From contig OZ034977.1 of assembly GCA_964030785.1 (NCBI GenBank), positions 25,779,152-25,843,151 on the forward strand: a stretch of 64,000 bases of DNA. The letters are read 5' to 3'. Position numbers and translations under genes: made by a program. Numbering within the stretch: position 1 is the stretch's first letter; each line of letters opens with the position of its first letter. The DNA comes from Siderastrea siderea. Its lineage: Eukaryota; Cnidaria; Anthozoa; Scleractinia; Rhizangiidae. Shown here piece after piece: positions 57,501 through 64,000 of the stretch. The notes under the pieces are model-generated. The model was not told the DNA's origin. It saw only the letters and a list, made by a program, of their open reading frames with translations, and ran no database searches.

Positions 57501-60500
57501 AAAAGATTCTGTATGTTTGTTTTGAAGTAAATCGCAAAAACATTTTCAACCTTAGTTTTTGCCTAGTAATAGTAAATGCACCGAAAAATAATCAACGCTT
57601 TGATGAAATGGCTAGTAAATACTGTTAAAATGTGTCTTTTACTTACTATTTTACGCTTAGAAAGTTTTGTTGAAACTGGTGTTCGCGATCTCGAGGACGA
57701 CTTGTTTTTCTAAGATCATTCGCGTAATAATTTTGTGGTAATTTTTTAATTTGAGCGCTTTTGCGAAAATCGTAAGAACGGCTCGATAGATTTTTTTAAA
57801 ACACTAAACATGCGTGCTTGGCGATGTGACCAATTTTAGTTTGGAGTCTTATTAACATTGATTCACTGGAACACTTTTAGATTTAACGTTAAAGAGGATG
57901 TATGAACCGACGGAAAGGCTTGCGTTACATATAAATAGTTGGCAAGTAAATGCTAATATATTCAAAGTAATGCGCAATGCATTCTTCCGTGATTTTTACT
58001 TTTCGTTGTAATCTACAGTGCAACAAAGAACAAAGAAACCAGATAAAAATCACGAAGCAATGAATATCGCATTACTTTGAATATATTAGCATCTACTTGC
58101 CAACTGTGAATTTGTAACGCAACCTTCTCCGTCGGTTCATACATCCTCTTTAACGTTAAATCTAATAGTGTTCCAGTGAATCAATGTTAATAAGACTCAA
58201 AACTAAAATTGGTCACATCGTCAAGCACGCATGTTTAATGTTTTAAAAAAATCTATCGAGCCGTTCTTACGATTTTCGCAAAAGCGCTCAAATTAAAAAA
58301 TTACCACAAAATTATTACGCGAATGATCTTAGAAAAACAAGTCGTTCTCGAGATCGCGAACACCAGATTCAACAAAACTTTCTAAGCGTAAAATAGTAAG
58401 TAAAAGACACATTTTAACAGTATTTACTAGCCATTTCATCAAAGCGTTGATTATTTTTCGGTGCATTTACTATTACTAGGCAAAAACTAAGGTTGAAAAT
58501 GATTTTGCGATTTACTTCAAAACAAACATACAGAATTTTTTTGTTCTTGTATATTTTGTTTGCCATACACCACAGTTTAAGATGCTGGTATTTGCTTTTC
58601 GAAGCGACATCTGGAGCGTGCAAAATTTCAATTTTACTGTTTTCGAGGATTTTTGTTTATCGTTGTCATGGAAATATCGATTTTTACAAAATGTAAACCA
58701 CGCTAAAGTTCAATCCAAAACCAACAAGTATTGCAAATTTCACGTTGATCTGACAAGGAGAAGACTGTCTAAGAGCCGATTCAAAAAGTTAGGTATGGTC
58801 CCCAAAAAACTGTATCGAAACACCTGAAATACGCAAGTGTTAGTACGCTGTGTTGGTCGAGATGGTCGAGTTCGTCTTTGAGTGTGTTTGTCAAGTTAGT
58901 TGAGTTGATTGTGTTTGTCAAGTTGGTTGTGTTGGTCGAGATGGTCTAGTTGGTTGAGTTTGTCGAGTAGGTAGAGTTGCTTGTCTTAGAGTTGGGTGAT
59001 CTGGTTGTACTGGTCTGGTTGGTAGAGTTGATTGTGTTAGTCGAGTTGGTGGTGTTGGTCGAGATTGTTGAGTTGATAGAGTTCCTGTGGTAGTCGAGTT
59101 GGTTGTGTTTGTCGAGCTGGGTCTATTCAATAAAACAATTCAAGTGTAATTTACGAGTGTAGCTATTGCTTTCAACCTCTGAAACAATAGCTACTCTTGC
59201 AAATTACATTTGTAAATGTGTTATTGAATTTACTCCTGGTTGGTTTTGTCGACTTCGTTGAGTCTTTGTTAGCTGAGTTGGTCAATTAGACATGAGGTGT
59301 CACGTTGTTGTTTTAGTTGGTTTAAAGTTGGTTGTCTGATAGAATAAGTTGAGTTACAATTTTAAGAATTGACGAATCGGTCGAGGTGGTCAAGTTGGCT
59401 GTGTTATGGGGTAACTGAGTTGAGCTGTAAGGTTAGATGAGTTTATGGTCAACAGTGAACGATAAAGGTTACATTCATTTGGTTGTCTTAAGTAACGATT
59501 TTTTTATGCTAAAGTTTTAACACTTAATGAACTTAAAAGTTCATTAATGGTTCAAACTTGCAAGATGACAAATGCTTGATTATCTAATTGCACGATATCA
59601 GGAAACTTTTCAAATCTAATGAAATTATCCTAGCAAGTGTAATGTATCGTCAAGATGCTCCACGTCATTTGAGTAGTGGAAAAGAAGCAATATTGTGTGT
59701 ACTTTGGACATTTCAGTGGTCACCGACACAATCAGCTAACTCATTAGACAAAACCGATACAATCACTTGCTCAAACAAAATCTACCAACACAACTGCCTG
59801 ACCAACTCAACAACTTACAAACTAGTGAAACTTCACTACACATACTACAGACAGGGTGTGGTGTATTTTAGAAGCAGACTAGGGTGCACGGACAAATTTA
59901 GGTTTAGCCCCTACCATTGTAGCTTTACTGCCACCAGAATTGTAACAATCATGTTTTTTTTTCCATCAAATTTATTGAAGTTAAACCCAGATGAGAGGAC
60001 ACTTGTTCTTGGTGGTGAGTTGGCTCTTTGGACTGACGCCTACTGCTTTGTAGATCAGTGCTTCTTGTACAACCGATCAAAACCTCTGGCCTGGTGGATG
60101 TATGGACCTGAGAGTGACCCTCAGTTTACTGAGTCAGTCAGCGGCATTGTGAGTAAAGTTAATTCATAAACCATTTTTTTTCAGATTCGTGTACGCTCCA
60201 CAAGTGCACCACCTTGTACAGCATAATAAACAGCACCACAGGAAAGTACTGCTCAATAGCTTTCATTTGAATGGTCACACTTGAGGATTTCATTTTCAGA
60301 CTCAAAAGTTAGAACCACCTTATTATTTTATTATTACTTTTTACCCCTTGTGGATTTACATGTACCACATAATAAACTGAGTACCGTAAAAGTACTGCTC
60401 GGTAGCTGTCATTTCATTTCAGTGCCGTACATTACGATTACCTTCACAGAGTCAAAAATAGAATCACGGCGAAGTAATGCATCAGTCAATTCCAGCAGTG

Positions 60501-61450
60501 CCCATCCCCCCCGGGCATTAGTGGGGCATTTTTCCTGATTGTCCTTCCCGGGGGCTGGGCATTAGTCTACCCCGGGGCATTTGACGGTCTCGTAATTTTC
60601 ACGTCACAGCACTGTCACTTCCGTTCAATGATAAGTTTACCGGGCAAGGAGGAAAAATTTGTGATTAACGTTGTCTAAGAAGGACAAAATGAGACGGTAG
60701 ATACACTAAACGAATGGTCATTGGAGCAATACAGAAAGCATAAGACTTACTTGAGACTTAGTTTGGCCTGAGTTAGCTTTGATTAGAACGAAGGTAAGAC
60801 CCAAAAACTAAGAAATCAACTTATTTTTTTACCTGTACCGCGGGGTATTTGAACAGCTTGTTTGTCCCCGCCGTTGGGCATTTGCCCGCTTGTCTTCCAA
60901 AAATCCTAATACCCTGGGGTCAGCCCGGGGGGTGGGATGGGCACTGCTGGAAATTACTGATGCATAAACAGTACCACAGGAAAGTTCTGCTCAGTAGCTT
61001 TCATTTGAAGGGTCACACTTAAGGATTTCGTTCACAGATCTGGACTTAAATAGATTACATTATAAATAGATTTCATTTGGCGGTGCATGTGTTCTCTAAT
61101 AACGCCCAGGGGTGAGTTGCATAAAACCTAAAGCCGGACGTAACTGATAACGTCAGAAGTTAAAGTAGTGACTTTAACTAGAGTGAACGTTAAGTTTTAA
61201 GCAACTTGGCCAGGTGACGTCAAAGCGTGGTCAGAACAAAGAAGTATGCTGCGAGCCGCAGCCCAGTAACGTGACCGACGTTCTTTCCACATTCTGACGT
61301 CCTCTGTTCCTAATCCTCTACACCCTCGGGGATGTCTTTTGTCAGATTTGGCCACAAGCTATCGTTGGTGCTGGCTCATTTTGGAATTATCAGTCTGAAG
61401 TGAAACCTGATAGCCCGGAATTCCTGATGATATTGAACAATCAACACAAG
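42578..61450 (+). CDS. Beta-hexosaminidase-like glycoside hydrolase family 20, 3' end outside window
   Basis: Eleven exons join in frame to 488 residues; the last 30 or so are missing. GH20 enzymes remove terminal N-acetylhexosamines in lysosomes or outside the cell. A signal peptide (about residues 1-22) precedes WPIPASV, the usual mature start. Conserved marks: HRGLMLDTGRRYFP (substrate arginine), LNVLHFHLSDW, RVIPEIE, the catalytic pair in FPDQFFHLGLDEV, then YAWQEA, LVLGGELALW and IWPQAIVGAGSFWN. Exons: 42578-42957, 44248-44361, 45446-45565, 47330-47443, 47612-47708, 48903-49020, 50066-50160, 51303-51376, 53071-53149, 59981-60148, 61346-61450. Oddities: the usual PGH after the EFD/EIE segment is ASH here, HLGGDE is HLGLDE, and WGEY/WGED is WTDAY. 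It may be a divergent paralogue with altered specificity. The closest subfamily is unknown. Confidence 0.9.
43100..43146. repeat. (GATT)n/(GAAT)n microsatellite
   Basis: A run of GATT units shades into AATG units inside hexosaminidase intron 1. Confidence 0.8.
43158..43635. mobile_element. G-ended inverted-repeat element (hexosaminidase intron 1)
   Basis: A poly-G run (about 43161-43174) and TATACGGGGAGGCTCTG at the left face GCAGAGCTTCCCCGTATA and a GGGAGCACCCC end at the right. It resembles 19180-19540 and 26762-28215. A direct pair GACAAAATTACTGACT/GGCAAAATTACTGACT lies inside (about 43253 and 43321). Confidence 0.55.
44248..44361 (+). CDS. Hexosaminidase-like exon 2
   Basis: The acceptor is GCTTCAG. 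It encodes YGMETFSQLI and DEPRYVHRGLMLDTG. The arginine after H is the sugar-binding arginine of GH20. The donor is GTAAGA. Confidence 0.93.
44820..45256. mobile_element. Inverted-repeat element (hexosaminidase intron 2)
   Basis: AAAAATTGGATTTATCAGCT at the left is matched inverted at the right. Pairing continues through TAGAGAAATTGAAAGCTG and GAATCAAGGAATTGTGG, so most of the element folds back. The minus-strand open frame at 44974-45213 is part of the repeat, not a gene. Confidence 0.65.
45446..45565 (+). CDS. Hexosaminidase-like exon 3
   Basis: The acceptor ACCTTAG lies just after a (GT)n run. It encodes RRYFPLGLLYNILDGMSFVK then LNVLHFHLSDWCRFSVESK. The HxHLxD motif is conserved. The donor is GTAAGT. 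Confidence 0.93.
45788..46410 (+). repeat. Minisatellite of GTGGTGGTGTGCTG / GTGCTGTAGTGGTG units
   Basis: About 620 bp of 9-27-bp units built from GTGGTGGTGTGCTG and GTGCTGTAGTGGTG. All three minus frames stay open for more than 220 codons, which is a composition effect. It runs directly into the SINE head at 46395-46440, whose A-box region (TGTAGTGGTT) has the same wording. Confidence 0.92.
46395..47085 (+). repeat. tRNA-derived SINE, interrupted by a MITE (hexosaminidase intron 3)
   Basis: Head GCTGTAGTGGTTGG then GGACTTCAGATCTGAAGGTC, broken at TA by 46448-46859, then GTTCGAGGCC and the body ATGGACTAGCATCCC and AGCAATACTCTTAG. It is the same family as 48390-48720. Confidence 0.75.
46448..46859. 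mobile_element. Mariner-like MITE inside the SINE B box
   Basis: CAGTAAAAACCCGCATGTAA at the left and the inverted CAGTAAAAACCTGCGTGTAA at the right, with TA at 46446-46447 and 46860-46861. Further internal copies of the motif TAAGAACCT occur. Removing it rejoins the SINE at its B box. Confidence 0.88.
47330..47443 (+). CDS. Hexosaminidase-like exon 4
   Basis: The acceptor is ATTTCAG. It encodes YPELRNGHSEFYTQEQVKSL then YAADRGIRVIPEIES, the barrel strand ahead of the active site. The donor is GTAAGT. Confidence 0.93.
47612..47708 (+). CDS. Hexosaminidase-like exon 5
   Basis: The acceptor is CATTTCAG. It encodes ASHVAGMVGLAYKTKGLRFC and NNSGFLELYNDPE. In most family members this begins PGH, and here it is ASH. 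The donor is GTGAGA. Confidence 0.88.
47805..48130. mobile_element. Hairpin element carrying tRNA-like sequences (hexosaminidase intron 5)
   Basis: GAAGACCATCGCAGTTAT at the left pairs with the inverted right end (GAAGACCATCACAGTTAT), and both sides share GCAACTTTTGCAGTTG. Inside, 47972-48039 resembles a tRNA. On the left a reverse B-box-like segment (GGATTTGAACCCC) is also present. Confidence 0.7.
47972..48039 (+). repeat. tRNA-like sequence (probably not a working tRNA gene)
   Basis: A 7-bp acceptor stem GGCTTGT/ACAAGCC, a D-arm TAGCTCAATTGGTTAGAGC and a B box GGGTTCAAATCCC are present. The anticodon stem has a mismatch and the T-stem has two, so it looks like a decayed pol III unit within the repeat. 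Confidence 0.55.
48390..48720 (+). repeat. tRNA-derived SINE (hexosaminidase intron 5)
   Basis: The A box TGGTGTAGTGG fits the pol III consensus and is followed by TTAGCGCGTTGGACTTCAG. The B box GGTTTGATGCC has one mismatch. The body contains GGTAACCCTGCGATGGACTA and AACCGGGATAAGCTCCGGC, then a T-rich tail. Confidence 0.82.
48903..49020 (+). CDS. Hexosaminidase-like exon 6 (catalytic Asp-Glu)
   Basis: The acceptor TTACTGAAG is mediocre but is the only one found that keeps the phase. It encodes GVTVTTMKNILEEMMSLF then PDQFFHLGLDEVTNSS, carrying the catalytic D-E. The donor is GTAAGT. Confidence 0.88.
49331..49870. repeat. Dispersed repeat, second copy, interrupted
   Basis: Matches 34130-34315 on both sides of a 355-bp insert at 49398-49752. 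Confidence 0.65.
49398..49752 (+). mobile_element. 5'-truncated LINE tail with poly-A and target duplication
   Basis: ACAAGGTTTGA occurs at 49387-49397 and 49752-49762 around a segment ending in AATAAAGATTAAATA and an A-rich tail. The translation near its start (YLAIKNISNSTFNEKWQPF) resembles the last residues of the L1/Tx1 ORF2 at 22730, so it is probably a relative. Confidence 0.7.
50066..50160 (+). CDS. Hexosaminidase-like exon 7
   Basis: The acceptor is TTTCCAG. It encodes TKSLEQELMEFLVQKGKIPY then AWQEALTSTSA, with the conserved active-site tryptophan in WQE. The donor is GTTAGT. Confidence 0.88.
50760..50880. repeat. Copy of the GTACTGC...TTCATTTGAATGGTCACAC repeat
   Basis: Shares the phrases GTAGTACTGCC, TTCATTTGAATTGTCACAC and GGATTTCATCCACAGACTC with blocks at 29150-29260 and 60214-61050. 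Confidence 0.6.
51303..51376 (+). CDS. Hexosaminidase-like exon 8
   Basis: The acceptor is CATCATAG. It encodes AIHGTVLQVWKGSVLKSLID then KGFQ. QVW matches the family. The donor is GTTAGT, chosen because it alone joins exon 9 in frame. Confidence 0.85.
51508..51538. repeat. (GTT)n microsatellite
   Basis: About ten TTG/GTT units. A similar run lies at about 49293-49311. Confidence 0.85.
51727..51880. repeat. Interspersed repeat resembling an exon (TTGTCGAAACGTCAGTCAG)
   Basis: A good acceptor-like CTTCTCAG precedes an open frame, but the sequence (CGAAACGTCAGTCAG, GACTACACTCACC) is of a kind I recall as a common anthozoan interspersed repeat. It is not needed by the gene, since exon 8 joins exon 9 in frame. 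Confidence 0.5.
51985..52610. repeat. Degenerate minisatellite (TTATACACCATCA-type units)
   Basis: Units of roughly 20-40 bp around TTATACACCATCA and ATTACGA/GATACAA repeat with much divergence. No coding content. Confidence 0.55.
53071..53149 (+). CDS. Hexosaminidase-like exon 9
   Basis: The acceptor is TTTGTCAG. It encodes IDSLSSHFYLSSLLDFSALW then TDISAG. FYLS occupies the place of the WYLD segment in other family members. The donor is GTAACT. A long hairpin begins 29 bp further on. Confidence 0.83.
53175..53360. mobile_element. Hairpin MITE just after exon 9
   Basis: AGATTCCATGTTGCCGTGCG through TAGATCACAGA (53179-53222) is repeated inverted at about 53268-53310, with an outer pair CAGATGACGTC/GACGTCATCTG. 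The stem is about 43 bp with a 45-bp loop. Confidence 0.8.
53705..54124. mobile_element. TTAA-flanked fold-back element, about 190-bp arms (hexosaminidase intron 9)
   Basis: GATGGAATCCATCAGGAAAT at the left is matched inverted at the right. Pairing continues through GACAATTTCTTATGGGAGCC to near the centre (about 53900). TTAA lies at 53701-53704 and 54125-54128. Confidence 0.85.
54595..55045. repeat. Minisatellite, about seven 66-78-bp units with CTACGCGTCTACG cores
   Basis: Each unit has AAGTTCACTGAAAAAGTGGC, then one to three copies of TACGCGTC, then a GTGAAAATTTATT tail. Unit length varies through the number of inner TACGCGTC copies, a repeat within a repeat. Confidence 0.88.
55800..57195. 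repeat. Long diverged minisatellite (TTAGTACGGCACTAGTCG units)
   Basis: Units of about 40-55 bp contain TTAGTACGGCA, CTAGTCGTGTTATCTGC and CATGTCCTTTAGTACG. A hAT-like element (56501-56918) interrupts it. Confidence 0.85.
56501..56918. mobile_element. hAT-like MITE inside the minisatellite
   Basis: CAGGGGCACCCAAC at the left is matched inverted at the right (GTTGGGTGCCCCTG). AGTCGT flanks both sides (56495-56500 and 56919-56924), possibly part of an 8-bp duplication. CAGGGG ends fit hAT. Confidence 0.75.
57219..58824. mobile_element. 1.6-kb near-perfect palindrome (fold-back element) in hexosaminidase intron 9
   Basis: GGTGTTTCGATACAGTTTTT at the left is matched inverted at the right. Similarity stays very high all the way to a short centre at about 58000-58045, giving arms of about 780 bp. 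The flanks are TTAA (57215-57218) and TGAA (58825-58828), so a TTAA duplication with one change is likely. No transposase was found. Mirror-image open frames in the two arms are not genes. Confidence 0.92.
58845..59125. repeat. GTTGGTCGAGTTGGTTG-type minisatellite
   Basis: Short units around GTTGGTCGAG, GTTGGTTGTG and GAGATGGTC repeat over about 280 bp. Related wording reappears at 59236-59420. Confidence 0.75.
59981..60148 (+). CDS. Hexosaminidase-like exon 10
   Basis: The acceptor TTATTGAAG follows a T-rich tract. It encodes LNPDERTLVLGGELALWTDA then YCFVDQC and MYGPESDPQF. GGE-x-x-x-W is the conserved GH20 block. The long open frame extends upstream into intron. The donor is GTGAGT. Confidence 0.85.
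60214..61050. repeat. Tandem units of the GTACTGCTC...TTTCATTTGAA repeat, with an inserted element
   Basis: Three units (about 60214, 60354 and 60963) share AATAAAC/AACAGTACCACAGG, AAAGTACTGCTCAGTAGC and TTTCATTTGAATGGTCACAC. The third is separated by 60478-60964. Single copies also lie at 29150-29260 and 50760-50880. Confidence 0.7.
60478..60964. mobile_element. GC-ended MITE with TAA duplication (hexosaminidase intron 10)
   Basis: TGCATCAGTCAATTCCAGCA at the left and the inverted TGCATCAGTAATTTCCAGCA at the right, then GTGCCCATCCC and a CCCGGG-rich block. TAA at 60475-60477 and 60965-60967 fits a PIF/Harbinger-like mover. Confidence 0.75.
61346..61450 (+). CDS. Hexosaminidase-like exon 11 (last seen)
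   Basis: The acceptor is TTTTGTCAG. It encodes IWPQAIVGAGSFWNYQSEVK then PDSPEFLMILNNQHK. It matches the C-terminal WPRA...ERLW block. The donor is GTAAGT. At least one more exon is needed to finish the protein, and I did not find it before 64000. Confidence 0.9.
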
Positions 61451-61494
61451 GTAAGTCAATCTGTGACGTTAGATTTCTTTTTGGTTACATTGAA

Positions 61495-62309
61495 GTCCGC
61501 TGTTCATGGAGAAGCGCATGCGCGAGCAGAACGTCTCAAAAATAAATTGTACGGATGGACACTAAATTCGAACTGAGCTTATGGTGGAAAAATTCCGTTG
61601 AATTTGCGCCCTAATTTTTCACATCCGCTCTTCGCTCTCCACTTTTTAGAGTCTTCATTTCATGTTGTAAATATTAGTTTGATTTTTTATAACGTTGAAA
61701 GTGTTTTAGCAGCCGAAATTGACATCTACAAACAGACCGTCACAGGAAGGTCAAACAATGACCTTTGTCCGAATTGCTGCTGGAGATCTATTTGTTGGAT
61801 GCTAGTAGTTCGCCATAAGACAATGGAAGTGCAATGTTTTAACTCCAAGAATTCTTTTTCTATCTTAACCGCAACCACGACAGCGCAAGGAGCTGTAGCT
61901 TCTTTATGATCAAAGGAGACTACCACAGTCTCAGAATAATTAATTTGGATCTGACATCCGTGATAAAGAACGATACATGTCTTGCAGATATCCGCAAGCA
62001 AACATCAAATCACGTATTAAGAAAACTCTTGGATCCTTTCAGAACCTAAACATGATATCTTTTAAGAGGAATTTTGCAATTAAACTGAGCCCAAAAACTT
62101 AACTAGTGGCCAAAGAACTAGCACACACAGTGGCACAAAGATTTCAAATGGCTGTAAGACCAAACAGTATCACAGCTCGAGGTTCTCTCGGATCAACGGG
62201 TCAACCACACAATTTACCGGCACAATTTAGCTGTGTCGCCTTCAAATCATCTTGATCAAAGGGACAAAGCTGTTACGATTGTACCTGGGAAAGCTCTATT
62301 TTGAAGGCT
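61495..62309. repeat. Dispersed repeat, copy 2
   Basis: Matches 38308-39301 in the same orientation (TCCGCTGTTCATGGAGAAG ... AGCTCTATTTTGAAGGCT) with scattered differences and a shorter middle. Confidence 0.75.
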
Positions 62310-64000
62310 CGAATATTCTTGTTTCATCGTTAATTGTTCAAACAGTAATGTATACATGTTACTCTCGTAAAAACTGTTGCGTTGGGAGGGGGGTTTACAG
62401 TGTATTCAAGCAAACAGTATTTAACTGTAATGTAACTGTAATTGTAGCCAAACTGTACTTCAAATTGTATGTAACTGCGTGTGAATGCATATAATCTAAA
62501 TAAATAAATAAATAAGTGTCAGTCTGTGACTTGTAAGGTCGGTCATACATTGCGTGACATGTTAGCTCAATCTTCGTGTTACATGTTTGTAATTTGTGTG
62601 ATACGTAAGGACAGTCAAGTTGGTTGATATGTGAGGACAATCAATTTGTGTGACATCAGTGTAATGACACTCGATGAGTGTGACATGTGAGGACGGTCCG
62701 TGTGTGTGACTTACATTAACTCTAGTCAATGTTTTGCCCTGTAAGCTGTTCTGTAAATGTGTGTGACATGTAAGGTCAGTCAGTGAGAGAAATTAACTCA
62801 CAGTTACCGTGTAGCACTAAATTTTTGCCGGAGTTTAATTTGCGAATGGGCGATTTTTGGTGTTTTGCAGGAACTAATTTTCGTGATTGGGAAAAACTTG
62901 TTTTTCTTGCTGGGAATTGATTTTTGCGATTTTCAGGAAATTTCCTTCTACTGTATTTGGAATTATAACATTCTCATTTTTTGAGTATAAACAATAGAAT
63001 ACAGATGAACAACATGCAGATGTATAACACGTTTATCAGTTAATCAATGAAGCACTTTCACACGATTCCTATCTTTAAAGCTTTTAGCAGCTAAATACTT
63101 ATAGTGTGCCGACTGTAAGTTCGTCGTTTTATTTCTGAATGTTCTGTTTGCGAGCGAAAGGGACGGTTTAGGTAAATGGGCACCAACATGATTTTAATAC
63201 ATTACATGTAAAGGGCGATGTTGGGTATATTGGTACTTAATTTCGCGTTTTTCGCGATTGTAAAAAAAATCGCGAAATTAAAGACCCGCGAATAAAAATC
63301 CTCGCCCTTTTTTCATATTTGCCTATTGAAATCGCGAAAATAAAACCCCGCGAAATGCTGTCTCGCCAAAATCGCGAAATTAAGTACCAATTAATTTCCA
63401 CAGTGGATTTAATTTTTGCGGAGAAAATTTTGGCGGGAATTTTTTTTCGCGGGAACTCTTTATTTTTGCGGACCAAGAAAAAAAAACGCAAAAATCGCAA
63501 AAATTAGAACCCGCGAAAAGTTAGTGCCACACCGTAATAAAAGAAGCTTGTTATGAAGCTGACAGCAAATTCCTTTGTTTTATGTTTTTGTTACCGTTTT
63601 TAACCATGAATGTGCGCAAGCAACAATAGGTTTTGAATGTAGTATGAACAACTAACCGATAATAATGTTGTTAACTGTCAAGTTGTTCAGGCATAGTCGG
63701 TGAATGTAAAACGAAAGATTGTGCGTGGTTATGGTGCTTTCACCATAGATTGCGGCGACTTTGTTATGGCCTCTGAAACTTGCAAGGTTTCATAGCCAGT
63801 CCGTCGAGTAACTAGTTTAAATATTTGTCAATGTTTTTGAATTGTTAAGGTTACACTAAACGAATTTGGGGTTCATTTTTCAGAAATTAAAAATGTCAAA
63901 TGCAGATGGCTTATGGCTTAAGTAATTGTGTTACATTTCATGTCAATCAGTATAACATGCAGGGCTTGAAATAATTTCCCGGCTAGGGCCGGTCAACTTG
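62310..64000. other. Repeat-rich end of window, no exon found
   Basis: Contains a run of GTGTGACATGT-AAGG phrases (62520-62790), the element below, and anonymous sequence. I found no terminal exon of the hexosaminidase-like gene. Confidence 0.45.
62813..63537. mobile_element. Inverted-repeat element with TTACCGTGTAGCACTAA ends and a nested hairpin
   Basis: TTACCGTGTAGCACTAA at the left faces TTAGTGCCACACCGTAA at the right. Inside, TTGGTACTTAATTTCGCG (about 63229) and its inverted copy (about 63376-63393) bound a second element rich in TCGCGAAA/TTTCGCG motifs. Confidence 0.65.

Noticed and set aside
57215..58827. Mirror-image open frames of 67-81 codons in the two arms of the palindrome
   Set aside because: They appear twice only because the DNA is palindromic. 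They are short, overlap each other and match no protein I know.
59588..59980. Long open frame before exon 10 as coding
   Set aside because: Only the part after the acceptor at 59980 matches GH20. The rest has no similarity and an incompatible junction.
1..64000. CRISPR array or bacterial defence system
   Set aside because: No regularly spaced direct repeats with unique spacers and no cas-like genes. All coding signals are eukaryotic.

Overview
The window is animal nuclear DNA, most likely from an anthozoan cnidarian such as a stony coral or sea anemone. This is an inference. It rests on two intron-rich metazoan genes, a TPR-CHAT gene remnant of a kind I associate with large families in corals and anemones, an L1/Tx1-type LINE, a Ty3/gypsy element, tRNA-derived SINEs and a dense population of short inverted-repeat DNA transposons. 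There is no bacterial-style operon and no CRISPR array.

Layout. 1-3300: 5' part of a Ty3/gypsy LTR retrotransposon on the minus strand, with its gag-pol frame broken in at least two places. 5466-6978: a non-autonomous DNA transposon containing a smaller TTAA-flanked one. 7581-9875: a TPR-CHAT pseudogene on the plus strand with several stops and a frameshift. 11815-12303: a pogo-like MITE. About 12700-23129: an L1/Tx1-type LINE with tandem 5' monomers, ORF1, ORF2 and a poly-A tail. Its ORF2 is split at a TTAA site by a 4.8-kb fold-back element (15855-20681) whose inverted arms exceed 1 kb. 23.1-30.2 kb: repeats only, including a fold-back element with an 11-bp target duplication, a hAT-like element inside a G-tailed repeat, and a Harbinger-like element.

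Two genuine genes are arranged head to head. BCAP31 (ER B-cell receptor-associated protein 31; minus strand, 7 exons, 30259-42281) starts 296 bp from a GH20 beta-hexosaminidase-like gene (plus strand, 11 exons seen, 42578 to beyond 61450). Every exon boundary I give keeps the reading frame: BCAP31 sums to 254 codons including stop, and the hexosaminidase exons sum to 488 codons with the C-terminus still missing. The intergenic 296 bp should hold a bidirectional promoter. The two products probably work in different parts of the secretory system, ER membrane and lysosome or outside the cell, so the pairing need not be functional.

The introns carry most of the unusual DNA. The hexosaminidase introns hold a SINE whose head has apparently expanded into a 620-bp minisatellite and whose B box is split by a MITE, a hairpin element with tRNA-like segments, a hairpin 29 bp past a splice donor, several minisatellites, and a 1.6-kb near-perfect palindrome. 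The recurring theme is long-armed fold-back elements at TTAA sites (five candidates), which would make long hairpin RNA when transcribed.
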